64,000 nt of DNA from Sphaerisporangium sp. TRM90804 (GCF_029846175.1 NZ_JARWAC010000015.1:62001-126000); one strand, 5' to 3'; shown: positions 49,703-58,933, numbered from the stretch's first letter. Translations and numbers: made by a program. The notes: a model not told the origin generated them from the letters alone.

Positions 49703-50596
49703 ATGAGCATCGACGTGCACCAGCACATCTGGACCCGCGAGTTCGTGGAGGCGCTGCGGCGGCGCGCCGCGCCGCCCTACCTCGACGGCTGGACGCTGTT
49801 CCTCGACGGCGAGGAGCCCTACGAGGTGAACCCCGCCGACCACGACCTCGACCGGCGGCTCAAGCTGAACCGCGGGTTCGACCTCGCGCTGGTCTCGCTG
49901 TCCAGCCCGCTCGGCATCGAGCACCTGCCCGCCGGGGAGGCCTGGCCGCTGCTCACCGCCTACCACGAGGGCGCGCTCGGGCTGCCGTCCGCGTTCGGGG
50001 CCTGGGCCTCCACCTGCGTCACCGAGATCGACCCCGGCCGCACGGCCGCCGTGCTCGACCGCGGCTTCGCGGGCCTGCAGCTCCCGGCGACCGCCCTGCT
50101 CGACGCCGACGGCCTCACCCGCGCCGCCGCCCTGCTCGACCTGCTCGAAGAGCGCGGCCTGCCGCTGTTCGTCCACCCCGGCCCGGCGTCCGCGCCCGGC
50201 ACGCCCGGGTGGTGGCCCGCGGTCGTCCCGTACGTCCAGCAGATGCACGCCGCCTGGTACGCCTTCCACGCCTTCGGCCGCCCCCGGCACCCGCGGCTGC
50301 GCGTCTGCTTCGCGCTGCTCGCCGGCCTGGCCCCCCTGCACGTCGAGCGCTTCATCGCCCGGGGCGGCACGACCCGCGGCGTCGTGGACCCCGACGTGTT
50401 CCTGGAGACCTCCTCCTACGGCCACCAGGCCATCGACGCCGTCACCCGCGTGCTCGGCGTCGAGGTCGTCGTCCTCGGCTCCGACCGCCCCTACGCCTCA
50501 CCGGCCGAGACCCTCCTGGGCGAGGCCGCCGAACACCAGATGTCGGTCACCAACCCGGCACGCCTACTGGAAAGAGAAAGGAGCCGAGCGCGATGA
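49703..50596 (+). CDS. Amidohydrolase (TIM-barrel, amidohydrolase_2 type)
   Basis: A 297-residue metal-dependent hydrolase or decarboxylase. ATG 49703 is eight bases from GAGGAGG; ATG 49697 is too close. Metal motif DVHQHIW at the N-terminus, FVHPGPA in the barrel (His) and the late Asp in LGSDRPYASP. Amidohydrolase_2 members include lactonases and decarboxylases. It overlaps the cysteine dioxygenase start by four bases, so the two act together. Under LacI operators. Confidence 0.85.
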   Translation: MSIDVHQHIWTREFVEALRRRAAPPYLDGWTLFLDGEEPYEVNPADHDLDRRLKLNRGFDLALVSLSSPLGIEHLPAGEAWPLLTAYHEGALGLPSAFGAWASTCVTEIDPGRTAAVLDRGFAGLQLPATALLDADGLTRAAALLDLLEERGLPLFVHPGPASAPGTPGWWPAVVPYVQQMHAAWYAFHAFGRPRHPRLRVCFALLAGLAPLHVERFIARGGTTRGVVDPDVFLETSSYGHQAIDAVTRVLGVEVVVLGSDRPYASPAETLLGEAAEHQMSVTNPARLLERERSRAR

Positions 50597-51108
50597 GCTG
50601 GGAGTCCCTGCCTGAGCGCTTCCTCGGCAAGCACGAGCTGCGGGAGCTGGTCGACGACCTCGCGCGGCGGCCGGAGTTGTGGTCGCACACCGTCTCGTTC
50701 GGCGAAGCCGGCGAGGCGCGGCACTACACCTCCCTCTACCGCGACTCCTACGTCGACATCTGGGTCATCTGCTGGCGCCGCGACGACGACACCGGCTGGC
50801 ACGACCACGACGTCTCCTCCGGCGCGGTGCGGGTGCTCGCGGGCACGCTCGTGGAGGCCAACCCCCGCATCGGCGGCGAGCACCTGGAGACCCTGGTCTC
50901 CGAGGGCCAGACGCTGTCGTTCGGCCCCGAGCACATCCACCGCATCAACGGCCACGCCGAGGCCAGCGTGTCCATCCACGCCTACTCCCCCCCGCTGTGG
51001 CGCCTCGGCCAGTACTCGATCAGCGACGACGGCGTCATGCGCCGCACCTCGGTCAGCTACGCCGACGAGCTCCGCCAGGTCGGCGCCGACGAGGCGGCGC
51101 TGGTCTAG
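50593..51108 (+). CDS. Cysteine dioxygenase family protein
   Basis: A 171-residue cupin. Iron ligands are the two His of WHDHDVSSG and the His in GPEHIHRINGH. The segment YVDIWVICWRRDDDTG and the Tyr in HAYSPPLWRL (the position that pairs with cysteine in the enzyme) agree with thiol dioxygenases. It oxidises cysteine or a similar thiol to the sulphinate. Coupled to the amidohydrolase (ATGA). Its stop codon shares the sequence CTAG with the stop of the convergent GDPD gene. Confidence 0.88.
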   Translation: MSWESLPERFLGKHELRELVDDLARRPELWSHTVSFGEAGEARHYTSLYRDSYVDIWVICWRRDDDTGWHDHDVSSGAVRVLAGTLVEANPRIGGEHLETLVSEGQTLSFGPEHIHRINGHAEASVSIHAYSPPLWRLGQYSISDDGVMRRTSVSYADELRQVGADEAALV

Positions 51109-52277
51109 CCGGGCGTGTCCCGGACGCGCCTGGCGACGCCCGGGTCGTCGGTGAAGACGCCGTCGACGCCGAGGGTGTGGAGCTCGCGGAGCCAGCCGGC
51201 CATGTCGCCGTGGGCGCGCGCGTGGCCGGGGGACGCCGGGTCGCCCGTGCGGAAATCCGCCGGGAGGTGGGAGTTCTCCGGCCGTACCGTCCACACGTGG
51301 ACCTTCAGGCCGGCGTCGTGCGCGTCGCGCACCAGCGTGGTGGCGGGATGCCGGCGGCCGGCCGAGTCCTGGGGCACCAGCAGGTGGGTGTGCGCGCCGA
51401 CCGCGTCGGCGTAGGTGGCGATCTCGCGCAGCCCGGCGGGCGTGGCCAGGTCGCGGTAGGTGCGCGGGTCGCCCGCCGCCATCAGGTCGCGGGGCGCCCC
51501 GGAGGCCTCCAGGAGCTGGACGAGGCGGAGCCGCGTGCTGCCGCGCATCGCCTTGAGGTTCGCCGTCTCGAACGACTGGACGAACACCGGGTCGGACCGC
51601 TCGCGCCAGCCGTGCCGGGCGAGGGTCGCCAGCATCGGCCGCTCCAGCGGCAGGCCGATGGCGGCGAAGTACCCCGGGTGCTTGGTCTCCGGGTACACGC
51701 CCACGCCGCGCCGCCGCGCGAGCGCGACGACCTGCTCGAAGGTCGCGACGCGCTCCCGGCCGTCGTAGGCGGCGCTGACCGGGCGCAGCCCGGGCAGGCG
51801 CTCGACGGCGCGCAGCGTGTTCAGCTCGGCCAGGGTGAAGTCTTCGGTGAACCAGCCGGTCAGCGTGCGGCCGTCGATGACCTTGGTGGTCCTGCGGGAC
51901 GCGAACTCCGGGTGCCGGGCGACGTCGGTGGTCTGGGAGATCTCGTTCTCGTGCCGGGTGACGAGCACGTGGTCCTTGGTGGACACCAGGTCGGGTTCGA
52001 TGAAGTCCGCGCCCATGCGGATCGCGGTCTCGTACGACAGCAGCGTGTGCTCCGGGCGGTACGCGCACGCGCCCCGGTGCCCGATCACGGCGGGGCGGGG
52101 CTCGGGAGCCTTCCCGCCGGCCGTGCCCTCGGCTCCGGCTCCGGGGGGCGTCGCCCCGGGGCGGGGGACGGCCGCCCCGGCGGGCGTCGTGACGGCGAAG
52201 GGGCCGGCGGCGTCCGCGGGCGCCACCGGCGGGACGATCGACACCGCGCCGGCCAGGAGCCAGCGAATGATGATCAC
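51105..52277 (-). CDS. Secreted glycerophosphodiester phosphodiesterase
   Basis: A 390-residue exported enzyme. Signal peptide (IIIRWLLAGAVSIVPP to ADAAG), then a Pro/Ala linker, and the GDPD barrel with catalytic HRGACAYRPEHT, ADFIEPDLVSTKDHVLVTRH and YPETKHPGYF. It splits glycerophosphodiesters into glycerol-3-phosphate and an alcohol. The C-terminal AGLKVHVWTVRPENS and GVDGVFTDDP complete the fold. Its TAG overlaps the stop of the convergent gene by four bases. Confidence 0.92.
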   Translation of the reverse strand: MIIIRWLLAGAVSIVPPVAPADAAGPFAVTTPAGAAVPRPGATPPGAGAEGTAGGKAPEPRPAVIGHRGACAYRPEHTLLSYETAIRMGADFIEPDLVSTKDHVLVTRHENEISQTTDVARHPEFASRRTTKVIDGRTLTGWFTEDFTLAELNTLRAVERLPGLRPVSAAYDGRERVATFEQVVALARRRGVGVYPETKHPGYFAAIGLPLERPMLATLARHGWRERSDPVFVQSFETANLKAMRGSTRLRLVQLLEASGAPRDLMAAGDPRTYRDLATPAGLREIATYADAVGAHTHLLVPQDSAGRRHPATTLVRDAHDAGLKVHVWTVRPENSHLPADFRTGDPASPGHARAHGDMAGWLRELHTLGVDGVFTDDPGVARRVRDTPG

Positions 52278-52295
52278 GATCGATGGTAGGCCAGG

Positions 52296-53492
52296 TCACA
52301 CCCCCGCCTCCCGCGTGACACGCGGGTGCCGCCCGGGTTCGGCCCGCCCGGCCGGCAGGCCGAGCGCGAGCTGCACGACGCAGGCGCCGAGCCCGGCGGC
52401 CAGCGGCACCGTCCAGCCGCCGGAGAGCTGGTGGAGCAGCCCGGCGGCGAGCGGGCCGAGCGCGGCCAGCACGTAGCCGGACGACTGCGCGACCGCCGAC
52501 AACGCGGTCACCGAGGCGGGGTCGGGGGCCCGCAGTGTGATGATCAGCAGGGCGAGCGCGATCGACGCGCCCTGGCCGAGGCCCAGCACCACCATCCACA
52601 GCCAGGGCGCCGTCGCCGGGGCGAGCAGCACGCCCAGGTACCCGACCGCGGTCAGCACGGCCGCCACGGCGACGTGCGGCGCCTGCGAGGGCGCCCGCCC
52701 CGCGTGGACGGGCACGGTGAGCGTGGCGGCGATCTGCGCGAGGTTGGTGAGGGCCAGCAGGTACCCGGCCTGGTCGGCGGGGAGCCCGGCGTCGCGGAAG
52801 ATCGTCGGCAGCCAGGCCAGCATGACGTAGAACGTCATCGACTGGACACCCATGAAGCCCATGACGTACCAGGTGACGCGCCTGCGAAGCAGCGTGGCGT
52901 ACGGCCGGCGTCCGCCGCCCGTCTCGCGGTGACGCGGGGCGAACGCCTGCGGGGCCCACAGCACGGCGGCGGCCAGCGCCGGCGCGGCGACCGACGCGGA
53001 CGCGGCCCGCCAGCCGTACTCCTCCGCGAGCGGCACCATGAGCGCCGAGGCTCCCGCCGCGCCGGTCACCAGGCCCGAGACGTAGACGCCGGTGAGCACG
53101 CCGACCCTGCCGGGGAAGTGCCGCTTCACCACCGCCGGCATGATCACGTTCATGGTCGCGATGGCCGTCCCGGCGACCGCCGACCCCGCGTACAGCGCGA
53201 CGACGCCGCCCGCGCCGCGCAGCCCGACCCCGGCGGCCAGCACGACCAGCGCGGCCAGCAGCGTCTGGTCGACGCCGATGCGCGACACCATGGCGGGCGC
53301 GAGCGGGGCCGCGACGCCCAGGCAGACCACCATGACGGTGGTGATCGCCCCGCCCGCCGCCGGGGTGAGCGACAGGTCGCGCATGATGTCGCCGAGCAGC
53401 GGCGACACTCCGGCGAGCGCGGGACGCAGGTTGAGCGAGGCGAGCACGAGGCCCGCGAGCAGCAGCACCACCGCGGGTCTCGGACGCCTCAT
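52296..53492 (-). CDS. MFS transporter, CynX/NimT type
   Basis: A 398-residue, 12-helix transporter of the cyanate/nitroimidazole branch: LLAGLVLASLNLRPALAGVSPLL at the N-terminus, AIATMNVIMPAVVKRHFPGRVG in helix 4-5 and QSMTFYVMLAWLPTIFRDAG in helix 7. Substrate not predictable. Nineteen bases lie between its stop and the GDPD start. Confidence 0.9.
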   Translation of the reverse strand: MRRPRPAVVLLLAGLVLASLNLRPALAGVSPLLGDIMRDLSLTPAAGGAITTVMVVCLGVAAPLAPAMVSRIGVDQTLLAALVVLAAGVGLRGAGGVVALYAGSAVAGTAIATMNVIMPAVVKRHFPGRVGVLTGVYVSGLVTGAAGASALMVPLAEEYGWRAASASVAAPALAAAVLWAPQAFAPRHRETGGGRRPYATLLRRRVTWYVMGFMGVQSMTFYVMLAWLPTIFRDAGLPADQAGYLLALTNLAQIAATLTVPVHAGRAPSQAPHVAVAAVLTAVGYLGVLLAPATAPWLWMVVLGLGQGASIALALLIITLRAPDPASVTALSAVAQSSGYVLAALGPLAAGLLHQLSGGWTVPLAAGLGACVVQLALGLPAGRAEPGRHPRVTREAGV

Positions 53493-53551
53493 GAGCCCCG
53501 GAGCCTATCGAACGTCACACAAGCGCCCACGAGGGTCTGAACCTCGCGCGG

Positions 53552-55015
53552 TCAGAACGGATATCGGGCGATGTCGCCCTGCATGGTCACCCACTGGGTC
53601 TCGGTGAACGCCTCGACGTTGGCCCGGGTGCCGCCGAAGCGCGAGCCGGTGCCCGAGGCGCCCACGCCGCCGAAGGGGGCCACCGCCTCGTCGTCCACCG
53701 TCTGGTCGTTGATGTGCACGATGCCGGTGGGCACCAGGTCGGCCAGGGCCAGGCCCTTCATGGCGTCGCGGGTGAGGATGCCCAGCGAGAGCCCGTACTC
53801 GCTGTCGGCCGCCAGGGCGGCGGCCTCCTCGGGCGAGGAGAACGGCATGACCGGGGCCACCGGCCCGAACACCTCCTGCGCGTACGCCGGCGCGGCCGGC
53901 GTCAGGTCGGTGAGCACGGTGGGACGGTAGAACAGGCTCTCGAAGGTGCCGCCGGCGGCCAGCCGGGCGCCGCCGTCGACGCTGCCGGTGACCAGGGCGT
54001 GCACCTTGTCGCGCTGGCGCTCGTCGATCAGCGGGCCGAGCGCGACCTCCTGGGTCGCCGGGTCGCCGACCGGCATGGCGTCGGCCTTGGCCGCGAGCCG
54101 CTCGACGTACTCGTCCTTGATCGAGGCGTGCACCAGGTGCCTGCCCGCCGTCATGCAGATCTGGCCCTGGTGGAAGAACGAGCTCCACGCGGCGGCCGAG
54201 ACGGCGAGGTCGAGGTCGGCGTCGTCCAGGACGACCAGTGCCGAGTTCCCGCCGAGCTCCAGGTGGACGCGCTTGAGGTGGCGGGCGCCCAGCTCCCCGA
54301 CCGCCCGCCCCGCGGCGGTCGAACCGGTGAAGGAGATCACCCGGATCCTCGGGTCGGTGACGATCGCCTGCCCGGTCTCCGCGCCGCCCGGCAGGACGTG
54401 CAGCAGGCCAGGCGGCAGGCCCGCCTCCTCGAACACGCGGGCGACCGCGACGCCGCCGCAGACGGCGGTGCGCGGGTCGGGCTTGAACACCACGGCGTTG
54501 CCGAGCGCCAGCGCGGGCGCCACCGAGCGGATGCCCAGGATCAGCGGCACGTTGAACGGCGCGATCACCCCGACGACCCCGGCGGGCACGCGGCGCGCGA
54601 GGCTGAGCCGCCGCTTGGCGGTGGGCAGGATCTCGCCCGGCGGCTGGGACGCCAGCGCCGCGGCCTCGTAGCACTCCTGGGCGGCCACGTGCGTCTCGAA
54701 GCCCGCCTTGCCGGGCACGCTGCCCGCCTCGCGCACCAGCCAGCCGGCGATGGCGGCCGCGTGCTCCTCGAACAGGCGCCCGGCCCGGCGCAACACGGCC
54801 GCGCGCTCCTCGAAGGAGGTGGCGGCCCACGCGCGCTGCGCCTGCGCGGCGCGAGCGGCCGAGGCGGCGACGTCGCCGGGGCCGGCGACTCCGGCGCGGC
54901 CGATCTCGTGGCCGGTCGCGGGCTCGACCACGGGCGCGTCCCCGGCCAGCGACGGCGCCCAGCCGTCGGCGCCGTAGATGGAGCCGGTCCAGACCTTGGG
55001 ATCGAGGAAGTCCAC
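53552..55015 (-). CDS. Aldehyde dehydrogenase (benzaldehyde/vanillin dehydrogenase-like)
   Basis: A 487-residue NAD(P)-dependent enzyme; GTG 55015 lies downstream of GAGAGGGG. Catalytic Cys in FHQGQICMTAGRHLVH and Glu in LELGGNSALV; cofactor loop FTGSTAAGRAVG. The GQICMTAGR form is typical of benzaldehyde/vanillin/salicylaldehyde dehydrogenases. It is divergent from the CoA-transferase genes, with shared operator boxes between them, which fits aromatic-compound breakdown. Confidence 0.9.
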   Translation of the reverse strand: MDFLDPKVWTGSIYGADGWAPSLAGDAPVVEPATGHEIGRAGVAGPGDVAASAARAAQAQRAWAATSFEERAAVLRRAGRLFEEHAAAIAGWLVREAGSVPGKAGFETHVAAQECYEAAALASQPPGEILPTAKRRLSLARRVPAGVVGVIAPFNVPLILGIRSVAPALALGNAVVFKPDPRTAVCGGVAVARVFEEAGLPPGLLHVLPGGAETGQAIVTDPRIRVISFTGSTAAGRAVGELGARHLKRVHLELGGNSALVVLDDADLDLAVSAAAWSSFFHQGQICMTAGRHLVHASIKDEYVERLAAKADAMPVGDPATQEVALGPLIDERQRDKVHALVTGSVDGGARLAAGGTFESLFYRPTVLTDLTPAAPAYAQEVFGPVAPVMPFSSPEEAAALAADSEYGLSLGILTRDAMKGLALADLVPTGIVHINDQTVDDEAVAPFGGVGASGTGSRFGGTRANVEAFTETQWVTMQGDIARYPF

Positions 55016-55454
55016 GATCAATCCCCTCTCGGGTGGATGGAGCTCCGGTCGGTCGACCGGTACGAGCCGTGGGACCCCCGGCCGCTCACCGCGCGTCCCG
55101 CCGGCCCTCGGCCAGGACGGCGGCGCGCCGCCGGGACGCTCATCGGGCCGTTCGCGCGCCGGGTCCCGGCGCGGACGTGGCCGCGCGGCTCGGCGAAGCG
55201 CGGCAGGCCGCGGGTGGGGAGCTGATCGCGCTCCGGCGGGAAGCCGATCTTCAGGTCCTCGGTGACGACGGCCGGCGAGGACAAGAGCATGATCACCCGC
55301 CCGCCCAGGCGGACGTGTCGGCGCCGGCGGCGTCCCCGCCGCCGGCCGCCGCAGGGCTCCCCGGGGAGTCGCGGGCGGTCGTCGTCGCCGGCGGGGCGAT
55401 CGCGGCGGCGCGGACCGAGCGGCGCATGAGCACTCCAGGAGCAGGTGGGAGCCC

Positions 55455-55469
55455 GTTCGCTGAGCGAAC
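55455..55469. promoter_or_regulatory. Operator box GTTCGC-N3-GCGAAC, copy 1
   Basis: GTTCGCTGAGCGAAC, perfect 6-bp arms around a three-base centre. Identical arms recur at 55626-55640. Confidence 0.7.
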
Positions 55470-55625
55470 AAAAGTTCTGCCCGAGAACGTTTGCTGTGCA
55501 AGCTACGCCGCTCGCCCTGCCCCGTCAACGCCGCCGTAACATACCGACACTCCACGACCGGGCCGACCTGGCGAGAGGTTGACCGGGTCGGGGGGTGGTC
55601 AGTAGCGTCGAGGGCGAGAATGTCC

Positions 55626-55640
55626 GTTCGCCTGGCGAAC
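55626..55640. promoter_or_regulatory. Operator box GTTCGC-N3-GCGAAC, copy 2
   Basis: GTTCGCCTGGCGAAC lies 33 bases before the CoA-transferase start, a position for repressor action. Likely bound by an IclR-type protein, perhaps the PcaR-like regulator encoded at 59258. Confidence 0.7.
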
Positions 55641-55672
55641 AGTGTCGGCTCTGCGAGCAGGCTGGAGGTGGC

Positions 55673-56530
55673 GTGGCCCAGGTCGTTCCGCTCGCGGACG
55701 CGGTCGCGGAGGTCGTGCACGACGGCGACAGCGTGGCGCTGGAGGGGTTCACCCACCTCATCCCGTTCGCCGCGGCGCACGAGATCATCCGCCAGGGCCG
55801 CGGCGGGCTGACCCTCATCAGGATGACGCCCGACCTCGTCTACGACCAGATGATCGGCATGGGCTGCGCCAGGAAGCTCGTCTTCTCCTGGGGCGGCAAC
55901 CCCGGCGTCGGGTCGCTGCACCGCTTCCGCGACGCCGTGCAGAGCCGCTCCCTGGAGATCGAGGAGCACAGCCACGCGGGCATGGCGAACGCCTACGTCG
56001 CCGGCGCGTCCGGCCTGCCCTTCGCCGTCCTGCGCGGGTACCGGGGCACCGACCTTCCCGGCGTCACCGCCACGATCAAGCCCATCACCTGCCCGTTCAC
56101 CGGCGAGGAGCTGACCGCGGTGCCCGCGATCACCCCCGACGCCGGCATCGTGCACGCCCAGCGCGCCGACCGGCGGGGCAACGTGCAGCTCTGGGGCATC
56201 ACCGGCGTCCAGAAGGAGGTCGTGCTCGCCTCCCGCCGCTCCCTGGTGACCGTGGAGGAGATCGTCGACACGCTGACCCCCGTCCCCGGCGCCGTGGTGC
56301 TGCCGTCCTGGGCCGTCGACTACGTCTCCCCCGCCCCCGGCGGCTCCCACCCGTCCTACACCCAGGGCTACTCGGTGCGCGACAACGCCTTCTACTCCGC
56401 CTGGGACGCCATCAGCCGCGACCAGTCCACGTTCCTCTCCTGGATGCGGGACAACGTCCTGTCGCAGGCCGCCGGCACCCCGCCGCCCCCGGCCGCTCGC
56501 GCCCCCGAAGCCCCAGGAAACCACGCGTGA
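55673..56530 (+). CDS. CoA-transferase subunit A (3-oxoadipate/glutaconate type)
   Basis: A 285-residue class I CoA-transferase alpha subunit; GTG 55673 follows GGAGG. Segments SVALEGFTHLIPFAAAHEII, GCARKLVFSWGGNPGVGS and EEHSHAGMANAYVAGASGLP identify it. With subunit B it would move CoA from succinyl-CoA or acetyl-CoA to a dicarboxylic or 3-oxo acid. The PcaR-like regulator and ALDH nearby favour 3-oxoadipate, but the sequence is closer to glutaconate-type subunits. Confidence 0.87.
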   Translation: MAQVVPLADAVAEVVHDGDSVALEGFTHLIPFAAAHEIIRQGRGGLTLIRMTPDLVYDQMIGMGCARKLVFSWGGNPGVGSLHRFRDAVQSRSLEIEEHSHAGMANAYVAGASGLPFAVLRGYRGTDLPGVTATIKPITCPFTGEELTAVPAITPDAGIVHAQRADRRGNVQLWGITGVQKEVVLASRRSLVTVEEIVDTLTPVPGAVVLPSWAVDYVSPAPGGSHPSYTQGYSVRDNAFYSAWDAISRDQSTFLSWMRDNVLSQAAGTPPPPAARAPEAPGNHA

Positions 56531-56573
56531 ACCCCCCACGCCGAGCGGACGTGGGCCCGACGGGGAGGCGACG

Positions 56574-57311
56574 GTGAGCTGGACCGCCGACGAGATGATG
56601 ACGATCGCCGCCGCCCGGCGGCTCCACGACGGGCTCTCGTGCTTCGTCGGCATCGGGTTGCCCAGCACGGCGGCCAACCTGGCCCGCAGGACGCACGCCC
56701 CCGGCCTGACGCTGATCTACGAGTCGGGCACCATCGGCGCCAAGCCCGACCACCTGCCGCTCTCGATCGGCGACGGCATCCTGGCCGAGACCGCCGACAC
56801 CGTGGTGAGCGTCCCGGAGATCTTCAACTACTGGCTGCAGCCCGGGCGCATCGACGTCGGCTTCCTCGGCGCCGCCCAGATCGACCGCTTCGGCAACATC
56901 AACACCACCGCGATCGGCGACTACGCCGACCCGAAGGTGCGGCTGCCCGGCGCGGGCGGCGCCCCGGAGATCGCCGCCTCCTGCGGCGAGGTGATCGTCA
57001 TCGTCCGCCAGAGCCGCCGCGCCTTCGTCGACCGCGTCGACTTCGTCACCTCGGTCGGCTTCGGACGAGCGGCGGGCGACCGCGCCCGCCTGGGCCTGCG
57101 CGGCCACGGCCCCCGCACCGTCATCACCGACCTGGGCATCCTCGAACCCGACCCCGGCACCGAGGAGCTCCGCCTCACCCACCTCCACCCCGGCACCACC
57201 CTCGCCCAAGCCCAGGAGGCCACCGCCTGGCCCCTCACGGCCGCCCCCACCCTCCAACGAACCGAACCCCCCACCCCCGACGAACTCCAGGCCCTACGCG
57301 CCCTGACCTGA
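56574..57311 (+). CDS. CoA-transferase subunit B
   Basis: A 245-residue beta subunit, GTG 56574, 43 bases after subunit A. The catalytic Glu is in LIYESGTIGAKPDHLPLSIG, the place where the enzyme-CoA thioester forms. Other marks: CFVGIGLPSTAANLA and GFLGAAQIDRFGNINTT. Forms a hetero-oligomer with subunit A. The C-terminal 25 residues are Pro-rich. Confidence 0.88.
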   Translation: MSWTADEMMTIAAARRLHDGLSCFVGIGLPSTAANLARRTHAPGLTLIYESGTIGAKPDHLPLSIGDGILAETADTVVSVPEIFNYWLQPGRIDVGFLGAAQIDRFGNINTTAIGDYADPKVRLPGAGGAPEIAASCGEVIVIVRQSRRAFVDRVDFVTSVGFGRAAGDRARLGLRGHGPRTVITDLGILEPDPGTEELRLTHLHPGTTLAQAQEATAWPLTAAPTLQRTEPPTPDELQALRALT

Positions 57312-57832
57312 CCCCGCGCAGACTCCCGGTCCCCACCGGCAAACGACGCCACCTCCACCGGTAGCGAATCGAAGCGCCCCTGCCGTCAGGCCTCACGCAG
57401 GTCCGGCTAGCGATGATCTTCATGGCGGCGGCACAGCTCGCGGCACTTCTGCCGTCGTCGCCACCGATCCGTCGACCCCCTCGAAAAGGCGCCTCCGGCA
57501 CTCTCCTCAAGGGCGACCCTCGACCGAACCCACCCACGGTGGCGCAAGCGGCCGTCCTCAGCCGCCGGAAGACAACCGAGAACGGCTTCACCGCCCTCCA
57601 CCACACCGTGCCGCTGAACTCAATCGGACGCGCCCCGGCGCTTCGTGCCGCCGTGCGGTGTCCGGGGATGAGTCCCGCGGTCGGCGTGCGGTGCTCGGAC
57701 CCGCCCCGGCGGGTCGGCCGTCGGGCGGGGTTCCGGGATTGTCGGCGGCGAGGGTTAGCATCCGGGAAGACGCCGCCGAGCTGGGTGAACGGCGTCCGCA
57801 AGCTGTTCTCGAACCCCACGGAGGCCCCGCTC
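57312..57832. other. 520-base region without a recognised gene
   Basis: Between the CoA-transferase and the alkylation-repair-like gene. ORFs on both strands (for example minus 57407-57604 with RRRQKCRELCRRHEDHR) have no family match and atypical codon use. It may contain remnants of a mobile or deleted gene; no inverted repeats were seen. Confidence 0.4.
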
Positions 57833-58933
57833 ATGCCGACCGCCGACGAGCTGCTCAGCAGCGCCGACGTCGACACCCTCGCCGGGCTGCTGCGCGTGGC
57901 CGCGCCCGGCCGCGAGTGGCGCCACGTCGCCGAGGTCGCCGGTGAGCTGGGCGAGCTCGGCCTGGGCGAGCGCGCCCGTGCCGTGCGCGACGCGCTGCTG
58001 CTCGACCTCCCGGCCGGCTACCGGCCGGCCGCCGAGGTCCTCCGCGCGGCGCTGCGACGGCCCGGCTTCTCCGGGTGGCTCGTGTGGCCGGTGTCCGAAG
58101 CGGTCGCCACGCTCGCCTGCGCCTCCGGTTCCGCGGCCGATCTCGACGACGGCCTGAAGCTGCTGGCGGAGCTGACCCCCCGCCTGACGTCGGAGTTCGC
58201 CCTCCGCACCTTCCTGAACACCGACCTCGCGCGCACGCTGGAGGCCGCTCGGCTCTGGTCCGCGCATCCTGATCCACACGTGCGCCGGCTGGCCAGCGAG
58301 GGCACCCGCCCCCGGCTGCCGTGGGCCCGAGGCGTGCCCGCCCTGACAGCCGACCCCGCCAAGACGATCCCCATCCTCGACGCGCTGCGCCGCGACGACT
58401 CCGAGACCGTCCGCCGATCGGTGGCCAACCACCTCAACGACATCAGCCGCATCGACCCCGAGCTCGCGGCCGCGACGGCCGCCCGCTGGCTGGCCGACCC
58501 CGCCGACACCACCCCCCGCCTGGTCCGCCACGCCCTGCGCACACTGATCAAGAAAGCGCACCCCGCGGCCCTGGCGCTGATGGGCTTCGACGTGGACACC
58601 CCCCTCGCGGTCTCCGGCCCGAACCTCCTGGAACACCACGTTCCCGGCGGCGGCGACCTGACCTTCACCGTCGCCGTCACCAACACCACCCCCGAACCGG
58701 CCCGGGTCGCCATCGACTACGTCATCCACTTCCGCAAGGCCAACGGCACCCAGGCCGAAAAGGTCTTCAAACTGGCCGAGCGCACCCTCACCCCCGCCCA
58801 GAGCTACGAGACGGCCAAGCGCCACTCCTTCCGCCCCATAACCACCCGCCGCTACCACCCCGGCGAACACGCCATAGAACTCCAGGTCAACGGCACAAGA
58901 CACGGCCGCGTCTCCTTCAACCTCTCCGTCTGA
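57833..58933 (+). CDS. DNA alkylation repair protein (AlkC/AlkD-like HEAT repeats)
   Basis: A 366-residue protein; ATG 57833 follows GGAGG. Helical HEAT-like repeats fill residues about 1-255 (WPVSEAVATLACASGSAADL, HPDPHVRRLASEGTRPRLPW, DDSETVRRSVANHLNDIS). The signature WSAHPDPHVRRLASEGTRPRLPWA is typical of AlkC-like proteins. The last 110 residues form a beta-rich domain (LTFTVAVTNTTPEPARVAID) found in the same family. Predicted to remove or bind alkylated purines in DNA. Confidence 0.87.
   Translation: MPTADELLSSADVDTLAGLLRVAAPGREWRHVAEVAGELGELGLGERARAVRDALLLDLPAGYRPAAEVLRAALRRPGFSGWLVWPVSEAVATLACASGSAADLDDGLKLLAELTPRLTSEFALRTFLNTDLARTLEAARLWSAHPDPHVRRLASEGTRPRLPWARGVPALTADPAKTIPILDALRRDDSETVRRSVANHLNDISRIDPELAAATAARWLADPADTTPRLVRHALRTLIKKAHPAALALMGFDVDTPLAVSGPNLLEHHVPGGGDLTFTVAVTNTTPEPARVAIDYVIHFRKANGTQAEKVFKLAERTLTPAQSYETAKRHSFRPITTRRYHPGEHAIELQVNGTRHGRVSFNLSV

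Larger units (their letters stand above)
55016..55672. other. 650-base divergent control region with degraded-looking ORFs
   Basis: Holds the two operator boxes at 55455 and 55626 and the promoters for ALDH and CoA-transferase. On the minus strand two overlapping short ORFs (about 55300-55430 and 55018-55296) have start codons but no family signature; they may be remnants of a lost small gene or chance ORFs. No transposon ends seen. Confidence 0.45.
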
